From Chloroflexota bacterium (GTDB lineage Bacteria; Chloroflexota; Anaerolineae; B4-G1; SLSP01), in the NCBI GenBank assembly GCA_022707705.1, contig JAKJAC010000021.1, forward strand, positions 1 through 32,031: 32,031 nt of DNA, given 5' to 3'. This document shows positions 15,252 through 24,068 of the stretch, in pieces; position 1 is the stretch's first letter; each line of letters opens with the position of its first letter. Both the position numbers and the translations under genes were made by a program. The notes beneath the pieces are model-generated. The model ran no database searches. It was not told where the DNA came from and saw nothing but the letters and a program-made list of their open reading frames with translations.

Positions 15252-15629
15252 TCACGCTTTACCGTGCTGCTGCAGGATTTGCTTCACCTGTTTAATCAAC
15301 TCGTCAGGTGCGAAAGGCTTGAGAATGTACTGCGTCGCGCCCGCGCTAAGTCCCTCTTGAATCTCGCTTTCTTGCCCCTTAGCTGAAAGAAAAACCACAG
15401 GAGTCGCCTGCATTTCTGGAATCTGCATCAACGCCGCACACGCCTGATAGCCCGTCATGCGTGGCATGCGCACATCCATCAGGATCAAATCCGGTTTCAC
15501 CTGTGGCGCCTTCTCCACCGCATCAGCGCCATTCACTGCCAATTCCACCTCAAAACCGGCAAACCGCAGGGTGAAAGCGATCAGCTCGCGAATATCGCGC
15601 TCATCTTCTGCTACGAGAATTTTTACCAT
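15252..15629 (-). CDS. Single-domain response regulator (CheY-like receiver)
   Basis: A 125-residue stand-alone receiver domain with acidic pocket E8/D9, phosphoacceptor D52 in LILMDVRMP, S82 at the Thr/Ser switch position and K104 in ILKPF. There is no output domain, so it probably relays phosphate or binds a partner. The ATG at 15,629 is 3 nt downstream of the stop of the hybrid histidine kinase, so the two are cotranslated and this protein is a likely phosphorylation target of that kinase. Confidence 0.95.
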   Translation of the reverse strand: MVKILVAEDERDIRELIAFTLRFAGFEVELAVNGADAVEKAPQVKPDLILMDVRMPRMTGYQACAALMQIPEMQATPVVFLSAKGQESEIQEGLSAGATQYILKPFAPDELIKQVKQILQQHGKA

Positions 15630-15632
15630 AAC

Positions 15633-18600
15633 TCACTCCTTGTTCCCAATCGCCCCTTCTACCAGGCGGGAAATCTCTGCGCCCAATTCCTCCATCGAGA
15701 AGGGCTTCGTCACGAAGCGCAATGCTCCCAGCGCTTCGATTTCGGGCGGCACTCCATCCGCCGGATCCGCAAAACCAGTCATAACCACCACCGGGATATT
15801 TGCCGTAGCAGGGTGCTGCTTCAAAGCTTTCAGCACTTGATAGCCATCCATGCCTGGCAACTTCAAATCCAACATGATTAACGCCGGTGGATTCTCCTGA
15901 GCCACACGCAAGGCGCGCTCCCCCCGCGTGGCTGTCCGCACCTGTAACCCTTGCGCGCGCAACGCTGTGCGCAACAAATTCAAGGTATCGCGGTCATCAT
16001 CCACCACCAGCACAGTCCCCTTGCTGGCTAACACACCATTGATGACAGTCAATAACCGTGGCTCGTCCAGTGGTTTGCTGAAATAGTCCACTGCTCCCAA
16101 CCGCAAGCCACGATCTTGGTCGAAGACGACCGAGACAATCACCACCGGAATCGCTGCGGTATCTGGGTTGCGTTTGAGTAATTGCAGCACCTCAAAGCCA
16201 TCCAGGTCGGGAAGGCGTATATCCAACGAAATCAAATCCGGTTGTTCAGTTCGTGCCAGATGCAGAGCCTTCTCACCGGTATTAGCCAACAAGACCTGGT
16301 GTCCTTCATGCTCCAGAGTGAGGCGTAACAACTCTGCAACCTCGGGATCATCCTCCACCACCAAAATGGTTGCCCCCAGGTTTACCCCAAAGCCTGCAGG
16401 AGGTTGCCCAACAGGGGCGGTAGATTCGCCTTCCGCCAGCGGGAAGGTCGTCGTAAAGATACTCCCTTCCCCAGGCTCACTCTCGACGAAAATGCGTCCG
16501 CCGTGCATCTGTACCAGCGAGGCAGTAATCGCCAGTCCCAAGCCGGTACCGCCAGCTTCCAACACTAGCGGATCATCCACACGATAGAAACGCGAGAAAA
16601 TACGGCTCTGGTCCTCAGGCGAGAGGCCAATCCCCGTATCTACCACGGCTACGTGGAGCATCTCCTCTTTCACATAAGCCTGAACTGTTACCTCGCCCCC
16701 AACCGGAGTGTATTTATAAGCATTCCCTACCAGATTGGTCAAAATCTGCACCACACGATCAGGATCTCCCCAAACCATAGGCAGTAACGGAGGCACAACG
16801 GTGTGAATACGAAGCCCTTTTTCTTTAATCTTGGGTGTCAGCGTCAAAACCACCTGAGAGATTAACTCGCCCATATCCACCGGGCGACAGTTGAGCTCCA
16901 CCTTACCGCCTTCGATGCGCGACATATCCAACAAATCATTGACCAGGCTCGTCAACCGATCAGCATTGGTTCGAATGACATTCAGGAATTGCATCTGCAT
17001 CTCATTGAGCGTGCCGGTAGCGCCCATGAGCAACAAATCCACGTAACCCTTCACCGAAGTCATGGGAGTGCGCAATTCATGCGAGACGGTAGAAACAAAC
17101 TCGCTCTTGGCCCGATCCGCTTCCACTTCTGCAGTGATATCACGGAATGCCGAAACGACCCCCAGAAATTCACGGTTCGGCGAAATCACCGGAGAGAGGT
17201 GCATACTCACCACTTGTCGCCCAATCTCCAGGCGCTCCGAAAGGAATTCACCGCTCTGGTAATTCGCGGGTTGCGCCCGCCACACCTCCACCTGCTCCAA
17301 CCAACCGCGCACCTTGCCGCCGTACAATCCCAATACGTCGCTCAAGAAACGTCCCACTGCCTGCGTTCTGCCCAGAGACAAGATTCGCTCCGCAGCAACG
17401 TTGAACAGAATGATCTTGCCAGTAGCATCTGCCACCAATACCCCATCAGCGATGCCTTCCAGGATGGCCTGACTACGGGCGCCCTCGTTCTGTTGTGCGC
17501 GTAACATTACGCCCACCCGCTCAGCCTGCTCACGAATCAACCGGTACAGCTCGGCGTTATTGAGTGCGTGCCCCACCTGCACCGCAGCTGCCTCCACCAG
17601 GCGCTGGTCGCTAATATCAAAAGCAGCCAATTCTTCAGCGTGCAGGAAAATCACTCCCGCGGCTTCATCCGCCGCCATAATCGGCACAGCCAATACTGAG
17701 CGCGTATTGTCCTCAATGGGAATCCAGCGCTCATCGAGGCGGACATCCGGGACAATCGCCGATTCCCGGTGTTTGAGCACCCACCCTACCAGGCCCTCAT
17801 TGCGATTGTAAACCGCACGCACCCCGCCCGGCGGAACGGATTTTTCTCCCCCCACCGAAGCCCGATGTTGCAGATGTCCCGTATTGTTATCCAACAACAG
17901 CACGGTAGCGCGTTCAGCACGCACAGCATCCTTGAGCATCAAGACCGTCTTGTACAATACGCGATCAATATCCAGACTGGCTACCAAGCCTGATGCGATT
18001 TCATACAGGATGGTCGAGCGGTCACGCTCATTACGCAAACTGCCCAGAGCATCCGCAAGTTCTGCGGTACGCACTTCAACGCGCCGCTCCAGCTCTACCG
18101 AGAAGTTTTTCACTTCCTCGAACAGTTGTGCATTTTCCACCGCCACCGAGATTTGGTCGGCAAGCATCGTAAGTGTTGCCACTTGTAAAGGCTCGATGGC
18201 GCCCACCTGCCGGCGCTCCGCACTCAGGACCCCCACGGTATGCCCCTCGACCTGCAGTGGCACAAGCAACGCTGATCCCACGGGCAATGCACCGGCAACA
18301 AAACGAGGGTCACTGCCCACATCATCCAGAGCCAACGGCATTCCCGACTCGGCTACCGCGCCGACAAGCCCTACACCCGGGTCTATCCGCAGGTCTTTGC
18401 CGAGGAAATCCAAATCGTAGCCAGATGAAGCGCGCGGTACAAGGCCTATCTGACCATGCGGCTGCAAGTAGACCGTTGCATAGTCATAGCCCAGCAAATT
18501 GGTAATCGCCTGCGCCACCGTGTTGAGGACCATAGGCAGGTCCAACTTGGTCGTAATAGAACGGCTGAGCTCATTGAGCAACATCAAGGTATTCAGCTGC

Positions 18601-20006
18601 AACCGCAGGTTCTCTACCAGTCGGTTGTTGGCAATGGCGACGCCAATTTGCGCCGCAAACAATTCCAAGACCTCCAGCGATGTGCGTGTAGGAGCTCGAC
18701 CATCAAGCGGCACGTCTACCGACAAATGCCCCAATACATCTCCCTGGGGACTGTAGAGAGGGACAATCAACATATCCTGTGGATGCCACGTGCCAGGACG
18801 GCGTACCTCTACGGCTGCCGCTTGAGGCTCAAAAACATCAATCTCGCCACGCCAAACGTGCTGTTGCTCAGCTGGGATATAGTAACAGTTGCCGATGCGG
18901 AATTGCTCCTGCAACAACCGGGCAATCTGCGCCCAGGGGCGACGCACCTGCTTGAGGCGTTCAAGGTCTGCCAACGGCATACCGGCGCCCGCCACACGCC
19001 GTACCATCGTGCCGTCCAATACGCTAATCAGCACGATTTCATAGCCCACGGCTTCCTGAGTGGCATACGCCATATCCAGCAAAGTTTCTTCCAGCGGGCG
19101 GTCTGAACGCATGGTTCGCGTAGCTTCCAACAGCAACCGCATTTGTTCGGCGCGCTGGCGCACCAGATTCCCCCGCAGCAGCTGCTCCTGGTAACGCCGG
19201 TCATTACCCACAGCTAACGCAGTTTGCGCTGCCAAACCCTCCACAAAATCTATCATCGCCGGGATAAAGGCGTTGGGACGACGACAATGCAAGACAATGA
19301 TGGCTGCCAGGTGCCCTTCATAGAACACTGGCGACCACAGTTCCGTGCGCATACCTGCATCGTGTGCAGGCGTTGAGCGCAGATTGGAAATGTCAGGCAC
19401 ATATCGGGTGACGGGTTGGCGCATGAACGCGACCATCGTCGGATCGTTTTCGTGATGGGCGAGGAAATCCTCAAAACCCGCCACCACCGAAGCCTCATAA
19501 CCCTCAGCTAGAGCCAATGTGGGTTGCTCTTCACGCCAAAGCCAAATCATTCCCGCATCAGCGTTGGTGAATTGTAGAGCCTCTTCGAGCACGAGCTGCT
19601 GAATGCGCCCCAGGTCAAGCGTGCTGGCAATCTCCTGAGTGATTCGCCGGAGTGCCTCCTCCGAAGCCAAACGCAGCGCCACCTCTTGCTCCATCTCACG
19701 GGTGCGTTGCACTTGCTTCTGCCAAACTGAAGTCAATACAGCAGCGGCTACCGCCAAAACCCCCGCATACAACCAATCGAGCAGCAGGGCAGAGTTTTGC
19801 AGCAGCACAGGCATCGCCAGCAAAAACAGAACCAGCGCCGTGAGCCACACACGCCGCTTCCATAACAAACCGCCTAATGCCGCCGGCAAAATCAGCAGAT
19901 ATAAGCCCAAAGGCTGCATACCTGTATAGAGCAGCAACAATACCAACGCGCCGCTCAATACTACCGCAGCCCATCCTGGCTGAAACGACCCTAAACGCTC
20001 GCGCAT
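15633..20006 (-). CDS. Hybrid sensor histidine kinase (TM, 4x GAF, PAS, HisKA, HATPase_c, 2x REC)
   Basis: A 1457-residue hybrid kinase. Four membrane segments at about 13-95 contain almost no external loop. Four GAF domains follow at roughly 120-270, 290-460, 470-630 and 660-820, then a PAS domain at about 845-960. HisKA has phosphoacceptor H976 in VSHELRTPMTSV; HATPase_c shows NLVGNAYKYTP near 1091-1101, DTGIG at 1123-1127 and GTGLGLAI at 1153-1160. Two tandem receivers end the protein, with D1262/K1311 and D1380/K1434. All catalytic residues are present. Sensing is probably cytoplasmic through the GAF/PAS domains, ligand unknown. The ATG at 20,006 has AGGA 5-8 nt upstream. A single receiver gene follows after 3 nt. 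Confidence 0.95.
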   Translation of the reverse strand: MRERLGSFQPGWAAVVLSGALVLLLLYTGMQPLGLYLLILPAALGGLLWKRRVWLTALVLFLLAMPVLLQNSALLLDWLYAGVLAVAAAVLTSVWQKQVQRTREMEQEVALRLASEEALRRITQEIASTLDLGRIQQLVLEEALQFTNADAGMIWLWREEQPTLALAEGYEASVVAGFEDFLAHHENDPTMVAFMRQPVTRYVPDISNLRSTPAHDAGMRTELWSPVFYEGHLAAIIVLHCRRPNAFIPAMIDFVEGLAAQTALAVGNDRRYQEQLLRGNLVRQRAEQMRLLLEATRTMRSDRPLEETLLDMAYATQEAVGYEIVLISVLDGTMVRRVAGAGMPLADLERLKQVRRPWAQIARLLQEQFRIGNCYYIPAEQQHVWRGEIDVFEPQAAAVEVRRPGTWHPQDMLIVPLYSPQGDVLGHLSVDVPLDGRAPTRTSLEVLELFAAQIGVAIANNRLVENLRLQLNTLMLLNELSRSITTKLDLPMVLNTVAQAITNLLGYDYATVYLQPHGQIGLVPRASSGYDLDFLGKDLRIDPGVGLVGAVAESGMPLALDDVGSDPRFVAGALPVGSALLVPLQVEGHTVGVLSAERRQVGAIEPLQVATLTMLADQISVAVENAQLFEEVKNFSVELERRVEVRTAELADALGSLRNERDRSTILYEIASGLVASLDIDRVLYKTVLMLKDAVRAERATVLLLDNNTGHLQHRASVGGEKSVPPGGVRAVYNRNEGLVGWVLKHRESAIVPDVRLDERWIPIEDNTRSVLAVPIMAADEAAGVIFLHAEELAAFDISDQRLVEAAAVQVGHALNNAELYRLIREQAERVGVMLRAQQNEGARSQAILEGIADGVLVADATGKIILFNVAAERILSLGRTQAVGRFLSDVLGLYGGKVRGWLEQVEVWRAQPANYQSGEFLSERLEIGRQVVSMHLSPVISPNREFLGVVSAFRDITAEVEADRAKSEFVSTVSHELRTPMTSVKGYVDLLLMGATGTLNEMQMQFLNVIRTNADRLTSLVNDLLDMSRIEGGKVELNCRPVDMGELISQVVLTLTPKIKEKGLRIHTVVPPLLPMVWGDPDRVVQILTNLVGNAYKYTPVGGEVTVQAYVKEEMLHVAVVDTGIGLSPEDQSRIFSRFYRVDDPLVLEAGGTGLGLAITASLVQMHGGRIFVESEPGEGSIFTTTFPLAEGESTAPVGQPPAGFGVNLGATILVVEDDPEVAELLRLTLEHEGHQVLLANTGEKALHLARTEQPDLISLDIRLPDLDGFEVLQLLKRNPDTAAIPVVIVSVVFDQDRGLRLGAVDYFSKPLDEPRLLTVINGVLASKGTVLVVDDDRDTLNLLRTALRAQGLQVRTATRGERALRVAQENPPALIMLDLKLPGMDGYQVLKALKQHPATANIPVVVMTGFADPADGVPPEIEALGALRFVTKPFSMEELGAEISRLVEGAIGNKE

Positions 20007-20095
20007 ATTGTCCTGTTTACCCTGTCGTGTTTTTGATAACCCACCAAACGCTCATCGGTATTCCCAAAAACCTTTTTACACGTCCCCTAACCAAT

Positions 20096-20989
20096 TCATG
20101 CTTTCCGGACTCGCCTACGCGCTTCAGCTGCTGCTTCCGTCACCTCACGAATATCTGTAAAGGGACCTTCATCCGCCGATAGCACGCCGACTTGCAAGCG
20201 CATCAACGGTACCTGTTTTTCTGCGCCATCGCTGTCACGAACAACCAGGTAGCCCTGCATGCGCGTCATAAAATCATAGTGGGTGCCCACATTTTCCTCA
20301 AAGCGCCGCTCCAATTCCTGTTTGAGCTGACCGGCAAGCGCCTTGCGAGTAATCACGATGAAATTATCCCCGCCTATATGTCCAATAAAATCCTCAGCCG
20401 AACCAAGGCTCTCCACCGTTTCGCTGAGCACCAACGCGGTGAAACGCAACACCTCCTCGCCCGCTACAAAGCCATAAACCTCGTTGAAGGCATCCAGTCC
20501 CGCAATACCGATATAGAGAATCCCCCAGTCTGTCAGGCGCAGCAGTTGCCGCAGCTGCTGTTCAATCAACCTGCCACTGGGCAAGCCAGTCGTGGGGCTG
20601 GTCAGGCTCTCAATCTCAGCACGTTTGATGGTATTCCTGACCCGTAACCGCAGCTCCTCCACATCGAAAGGCTTGGTGATGTAATCATCGGCGCCCAATT
20701 CCAAACCGTGGATTTTGTCGCTACGCTCGTCTTTCTGCGTGAGAAAAAGGATGGGAATGTGGCTCGTGCGCAGATTCGTGCGCAGCAGACGGCAAACTTC
20801 ATAGCCATCAATATCCGGCAACATAATATCCAAAACAATGACGTTCGGCAATAACTGCCGCGTCACCTCAAGAGCAACCTTTCCACGCGGCGCCACATGC
20901 ACTTCATATTCCAACGAGCGGAAATACAGCTGCAGCATGTTGGAGATATCGGAATCATCTTCCACTACCAGAATACGACCTTCACTCAT
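20096..20989 (-). CDS. Response regulator with receiver and degenerate GGDEF domain
   Basis: A 297-residue protein. The receiver (1-122) has E10/D11/D12, phosphoacceptor D54 in VLDIMLP, T84 and K106 in ITKPF. The C-terminal half (about 128-297) is a GGDEF fold starting at SPTTGLPSGR, with GLDAFNEVYG (164-173) where the DxD/F..xND segment sits. The signature reads GGDNF (206-210), so the second acidic residue is Asn and cyclase activity is doubtful; it may bind nucleotide or serve as an output scaffold. The ATG at 20,989 has an excellent AGGAGGT 6-12 nt upstream. It lies 89 nt upstream of the large hybrid kinase and 56 nt downstream of the AAR-like gene, and is a plausible phosphorelay partner. 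Confidence 0.9.
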   Translation of the reverse strand: MSEGRILVVEDDSDISNMLQLYFRSLEYEVHVAPRGKVALEVTRQLLPNVIVLDIMLPDIDGYEVCRLLRTNLRTSHIPILFLTQKDERSDKIHGLELGADDYITKPFDVEELRLRVRNTIKRAEIESLTSPTTGLPSGRLIEQQLRQLLRLTDWGILYIGIAGLDAFNEVYGFVAGEEVLRFTALVLSETVESLGSAEDFIGHIGGDNFIVITRKALAGQLKQELERRFEENVGTHYDFMTRMQGYLVVRDSDGAEKQVPLMRLQVGVLSADEGPFTDIREVTEAAAEARRRVRKA

Positions 20990-21045
20990 ATCCTACCTCC
21001 TGCCCTATGCCCAAAGCGGACCAGGTTGCCTTTTAATCATACAAC

Positions 21046-22116
21046 TTACCGCAAACTCGCTTTAACACGCGCGATGGTTCCTTCAGGCAGCTCGCGCTCG
21101 AAACTGCGCAATGCTGCTAGTTGGAACCCATGTTTTTCAGCCAAGGCATCTATTTCCTGCATACGCTCAAGAGACAACTCTTTACCCAAAGAATAATCTT
21201 CAAAACGTCCTTCCAATGCTAATGTCATCGTCTCAGCCACACAACCAAACGTCAGCGTTGGAGGAGGACCATAATCAAAACCAAAGTCCACCACCCCCGG
21301 GACCTGTGCCAACCCGCCATCAAAAACGAGCACATCATCTCGGGCTTGCGCCACTTTCCACGACACATCCCGTGGGCGTGAGACATCGCAGACCACCGCC
21401 CCACGACGCAGGTACTCCGGGCTCACCAGATTGCCGCCCGCGCTGGTCACCGTGATGACCACTTCCGCACGCTGAATATCGGCGACGGCGGTAGAAAGTT
21501 GGCATTCTCTGGCGCCCGCAGCACGCAACCGCGCTGCAGTAGACTCTAACCGCGATTCGTCTCGACCAATCAATAACAACGACCCGGCTTCGGCAGCCAA
21601 TCCTTCGGCTACCACGCTGCCAATAGCACCTGTCGCACCAACCACGGCGACCGTAACTGCCGCGAGGTCGTATTCCATACGGCGTAACGCCTCACGTACT
21701 GCGCGAATCGCCAATGCTGCCGTATAACTATCGCCCGATGTCACAGCGATATCCAGAGCTCGGGCAATCGTCACGCCGCCATCCCCCACCACCGAGGTAT
21801 ATGCGCCCAATCCCAGAACCTGCGCTCCCAGGCGTTCAGCCAATCGCCCCGCCGCGATAATCTTGCGATAAACCTCCGCTGGCGGCAAATGCAGCATCCG
21901 CTGCACCGTATACGGCACGGCAATCAACCATCCTTCAATCTCTTTCCCCGTCGTTACTGAGCGCACCCCGGTAACATGCGAAATATAGACGGGAGGCCAA
22001 AAACGAGAAAAGAAATCAATTGCCGGCGCCGGCAGCACGCGCCCCAGAAACGGGTACTTGCGCGCCACATCGCGTTTTGGCGACAAAGGATGAATGATAA
22101 AGGCAAAGGCATCCAT
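21046..22116 (-). CDS. Acyl-ACP reductase (AAR)-like oxidoreductase
   Basis: A 356-residue protein resembling cyanobacterial long-chain acyl-[ACP] reductase over its whole length (about 340 residues there). The NADPH-binding VAVVGATGAIGS lies at 156-167, GLGAYTSVV at 102-110 corresponds to the GGFTSII segment, DGGL at 266-269 to the NGG segment, and FGCVAETMTLALEG at 290-303 to the block with the thioester-forming cysteine, here C292. LSLERMQEI and AEKHGFQ near the end also match. AAR reduces fatty acyl-ACP or acyl-CoA to the aldehyde. No aldehyde-deformylating oxygenase is nearby, so an alkane pathway is not supported. The ATG at 22,116 lies 14 nt after the beta-helix gene. A shikimate-dehydrogenase-like label would rest only on the Rossmann part. 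The substrate is inferred from homology. Confidence 0.8.
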   Translation of the reverse strand: MDAFAFIIHPLSPKRDVARKYPFLGRVLPAPAIDFFSRFWPPVYISHVTGVRSVTTGKEIEGWLIAVPYTVQRMLHLPPAEVYRKIIAAGRLAERLGAQVLGLGAYTSVVGDGGVTIARALDIAVTSGDSYTAALAIRAVREALRRMEYDLAAVTVAVVGATGAIGSVVAEGLAAEAGSLLLIGRDESRLESTAARLRAAGARECQLSTAVADIQRAEVVITVTSAGGNLVSPEYLRRGAVVCDVSRPRDVSWKVAQARDDVLVFDGGLAQVPGVVDFGFDYGPPPTLTFGCVAETMTLALEGRFEDYSLGKELSLERMQEIDALAEKHGFQLAALRSFERELPEGTIARVKASLR

Positions 22117-22130
22117 AGATCGTCCGGATC

Positions 22131-23384
22131 CTAGCGTGGATAGAGACGTGGGTGTGCAGCATCCGGATCCGGCAATTTCCAGTGGTCGCTATCTTCATAA
22201 TTAATGTTCCGGTCAATGACCCGACGTTCAGGCGAAGCAAACAGAATCACATCCGACTCAATCATGCGTGCCGGAAAAATGATCATCCCGGAGCCAATAC
22301 GCACGTTATGACCGACCGCAGAGCCCACCACCGGCATTCCGGTGTTCTCCAGCTTCCCGGCAAAATGCGAACGAATGGGGATGCGCGGCACGAGATTGAA
22401 GTCAGTGAAAGTATTGCCCGCGCCAATAAATGTACCACGTCCTACCACACACATCTGTAAACAGGTATTCTGCGCCACCATGCAGTCTTCCATAAGCACC
22501 GACTCAAACAACGAGGCGCGAAACGGCATGAAGGTCCCATCACCCACAACACTCAAAAGCAACTGGCAACCATGAGAGATGTTGACATTGTTGCCCAGGA
22601 TACAATTAGCGACCATCGCCCCAGCGCCAATGGTCACATTATTGCCGATAATCGTGGGTCCCTGAATGGTTGCTGTCGGGTCAATTTGGCAATTCTTGCC
22701 AATCTGAACTAACTGCGTGCTGGCAAGCAACTGCCGGCGCTCCAGCATCGCCTGCCACAACAAGCGCAGATTAAGCCCCAAGTCCTTCTCCAGCGCCTGC
22801 TCAAAACGTGCTCCAATCGAGAAAATGCCAAACATGACGTTGGCATAAAGGATGTGAATCCAGTGCTCGATAGACAAGAATGCCTTGGTGGGCAGCTGAT
22901 AGACAAGGTCACCATAGGCGTTGGACATGTGAGTGGGAACATGATAATATCCTGCCTCACGCGGTTCCGTATGCATGAGCAGAGGACGGACTACAGGATC
23001 AACGCCATAGGGATAATACCAAAGGTCCGCAACATAGACATTGCCCTGACGCCGAATACCCCGCTGCAAATAGATAGCATGCTGCGAAATAGCGGGGTCA
23101 TCCAAATCGAAGGCTACCTGACACGCTTTGCCAAGTTTTTGCGCCCGAGCAATGAAATCATCAATGAAGGGCTGGTCGAAGTAGAGATTCTCGCGATAAA
23201 CCAACGTCTCGACGCGCTCGTTGCCAATCTCAGAAATCGAATCCGCCTCAACCTCTTCGGTCGTATAGCGTGCGAGAATATCCCGCTGATGCAGCCATAG
23301 AGGTTTCCCCAACACACTCAAATCGCGTGCCGGTTCGTTGAATGGTGAAAGTTTGCGCCTATCACGCAGGATAATCTTACGCAC
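22131..23384 (-). CDS. Left-handed beta-helix (hexapeptide-repeat) protein, nucleotidyltransferase-like
   Basis: A 417-residue protein. Residues 1-60 carry a PFNEPARDLSVLGKPLWLHQRD segment; the middle has a mixed region with a small membrane-like patch near 175-192 (HILYANVMFGIFSIG). From about 228 to 385 there are hexapeptide repeats with Ile/Val at every sixth position (IDPTATIQGPTIIGNNVTIGAGAMVAN and on), the fold of GlmU-type acyltransferases and sugar-nucleotide pyrophosphorylases. I do not see the N-terminal G.G.R nucleotidyltransferase signature, so an enzyme activity is not assured; acetyl- or acyl-transfer, or a scaffold, are possible. Start is GTG at 23,384 with AAGGA 9-13 nt upstream. 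It lies 12 nt after the V4R gene and 14 nt before the AAR-like gene. Confidence 0.82.
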   Translation of the reverse strand: MRKIILRDRRKLSPFNEPARDLSVLGKPLWLHQRDILARYTTEEVEADSISEIGNERVETLVYRENLYFDQPFIDDFIARAQKLGKACQVAFDLDDPAISQHAIYLQRGIRRQGNVYVADLWYYPYGVDPVVRPLLMHTEPREAGYYHVPTHMSNAYGDLVYQLPTKAFLSIEHWIHILYANVMFGIFSIGARFEQALEKDLGLNLRLLWQAMLERRQLLASTQLVQIGKNCQIDPTATIQGPTIIGNNVTIGAGAMVANCILGNNVNISHGCQLLLSVVGDGTFMPFRASLFESVLMEDCMVAQNTCLQMCVVGRGTFIGAGNTFTDFNLVPRIPIRSHFAGKLENTGMPVVGSAVGHNVRIGSGMIIFPARMIESDVILFASPERRVIDRNINYEDSDHWKLPDPDAAHPRLYPR

Positions 23385-23396
23385 AGAATCGCTTCC

Positions 23397-24068
23397 TTAT
23401 GCAGTCACGCTGGGCGCCCGCCCAATACGAAACATACAGGCAGGGTCGCCCAACCCAGCACATGTCACTTCCTCAACTTGAAAAGACCGCCCGCCACTTG
23501 CCCAATATAGTGTTTCCGAAAGCAGTCCTGTTACTATGGAGCAAGCTGGAGCAGCTACTTGTAACCCCCAACAAATGGCGCAGCGCTCCACGATCCACAA
23601 ATAACTTTCCGGCGTTTCCGTCAAGCGCACATGCTGACCAGAGTAGCGATTTAAGATCTCCGCCAGCACCTCCATACTCAGGCGTACTCGGAAAGAGAGC
23701 GGCAGAATTCTAAAAGCCACATCAGCAACGCTCAGCAAGCCCCCAAAATCCTTGATGCCGTGACGGAAAACGGCGTGTCCTGCGCGCAAAGAAAGCTGCT
23801 GTCCGCTGCGCGTCCCATGCATCTCATCAATCGCAGCATTCAATTGCGCCACTTCCGAAAAAGAAAGTGCGGGTTCGAAATTCGGCGGTAACGCCTGCTC
23901 TGCTAACTCGGGTAACCGCGCCAGGGTCAAAACCGCGCGCAGGCTGTTCGATCCGAGCACATCTTCCAGCGAGAACAACAAGAGACGCACCAGCTTGTTA
24001 GGAAAATACCCACCCTCGCGCGAATCCTGCGCCGCGACCCCAGTTTCAAGCCGCTGCGCCATACTCAC
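23397..24068 (-). CDS. V4R (4-vinyl reductase) domain protein
   Basis: A 223-residue protein with a helical N-terminal part and a C-terminal V4R domain (PF02830, about 150-215). The conserved cysteine set is visible: C163 and C166 in ERCAICWG, C176 in APACSIVTG, C203 in EVTCAGLGD and C211 in PACMFRI. V4R domains are thought to bind small molecules, including hydrocarbons or tetrapyrrole intermediates, and BchJ of bacteriochlorophyll synthesis belongs here, but no photosynthesis gene is in this window. The GTG start overlaps the TGA of the hydrolase gene by 4 nt (GTGA) and has GGA 7-9 nt upstream; an ATG at 24,062 is the alternative. In this operon it may sense a lipid-like ligand; that is inference. 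Confidence 0.83.
   Translation of the reverse strand: MSMAQRLETGVAAQDSREGGYFPNKLVRLLLFSLEDVLGSNSLRAVLTLARLPELAEQALPPNFEPALSFSEVAQLNAAIDEMHGTRSGQQLSLRAGHAVFRHGIKDFGGLLSVADVAFRILPLSFRVRLSMEVLAEILNRYSGQHVRLTETPESYLWIVERCAICWGLQVAAPACSIVTGLLSETLYWASGGRSFQVEEVTCAGLGDPACMFRIGRAPSVTA

Noticed and set aside
21046-22116. Shikimate/quinate dehydrogenase
   Set aside because: Only the Rossmann glycine motif fits; the Cys block near residue 292 and the N-terminal part match acyl-ACP reductase instead.
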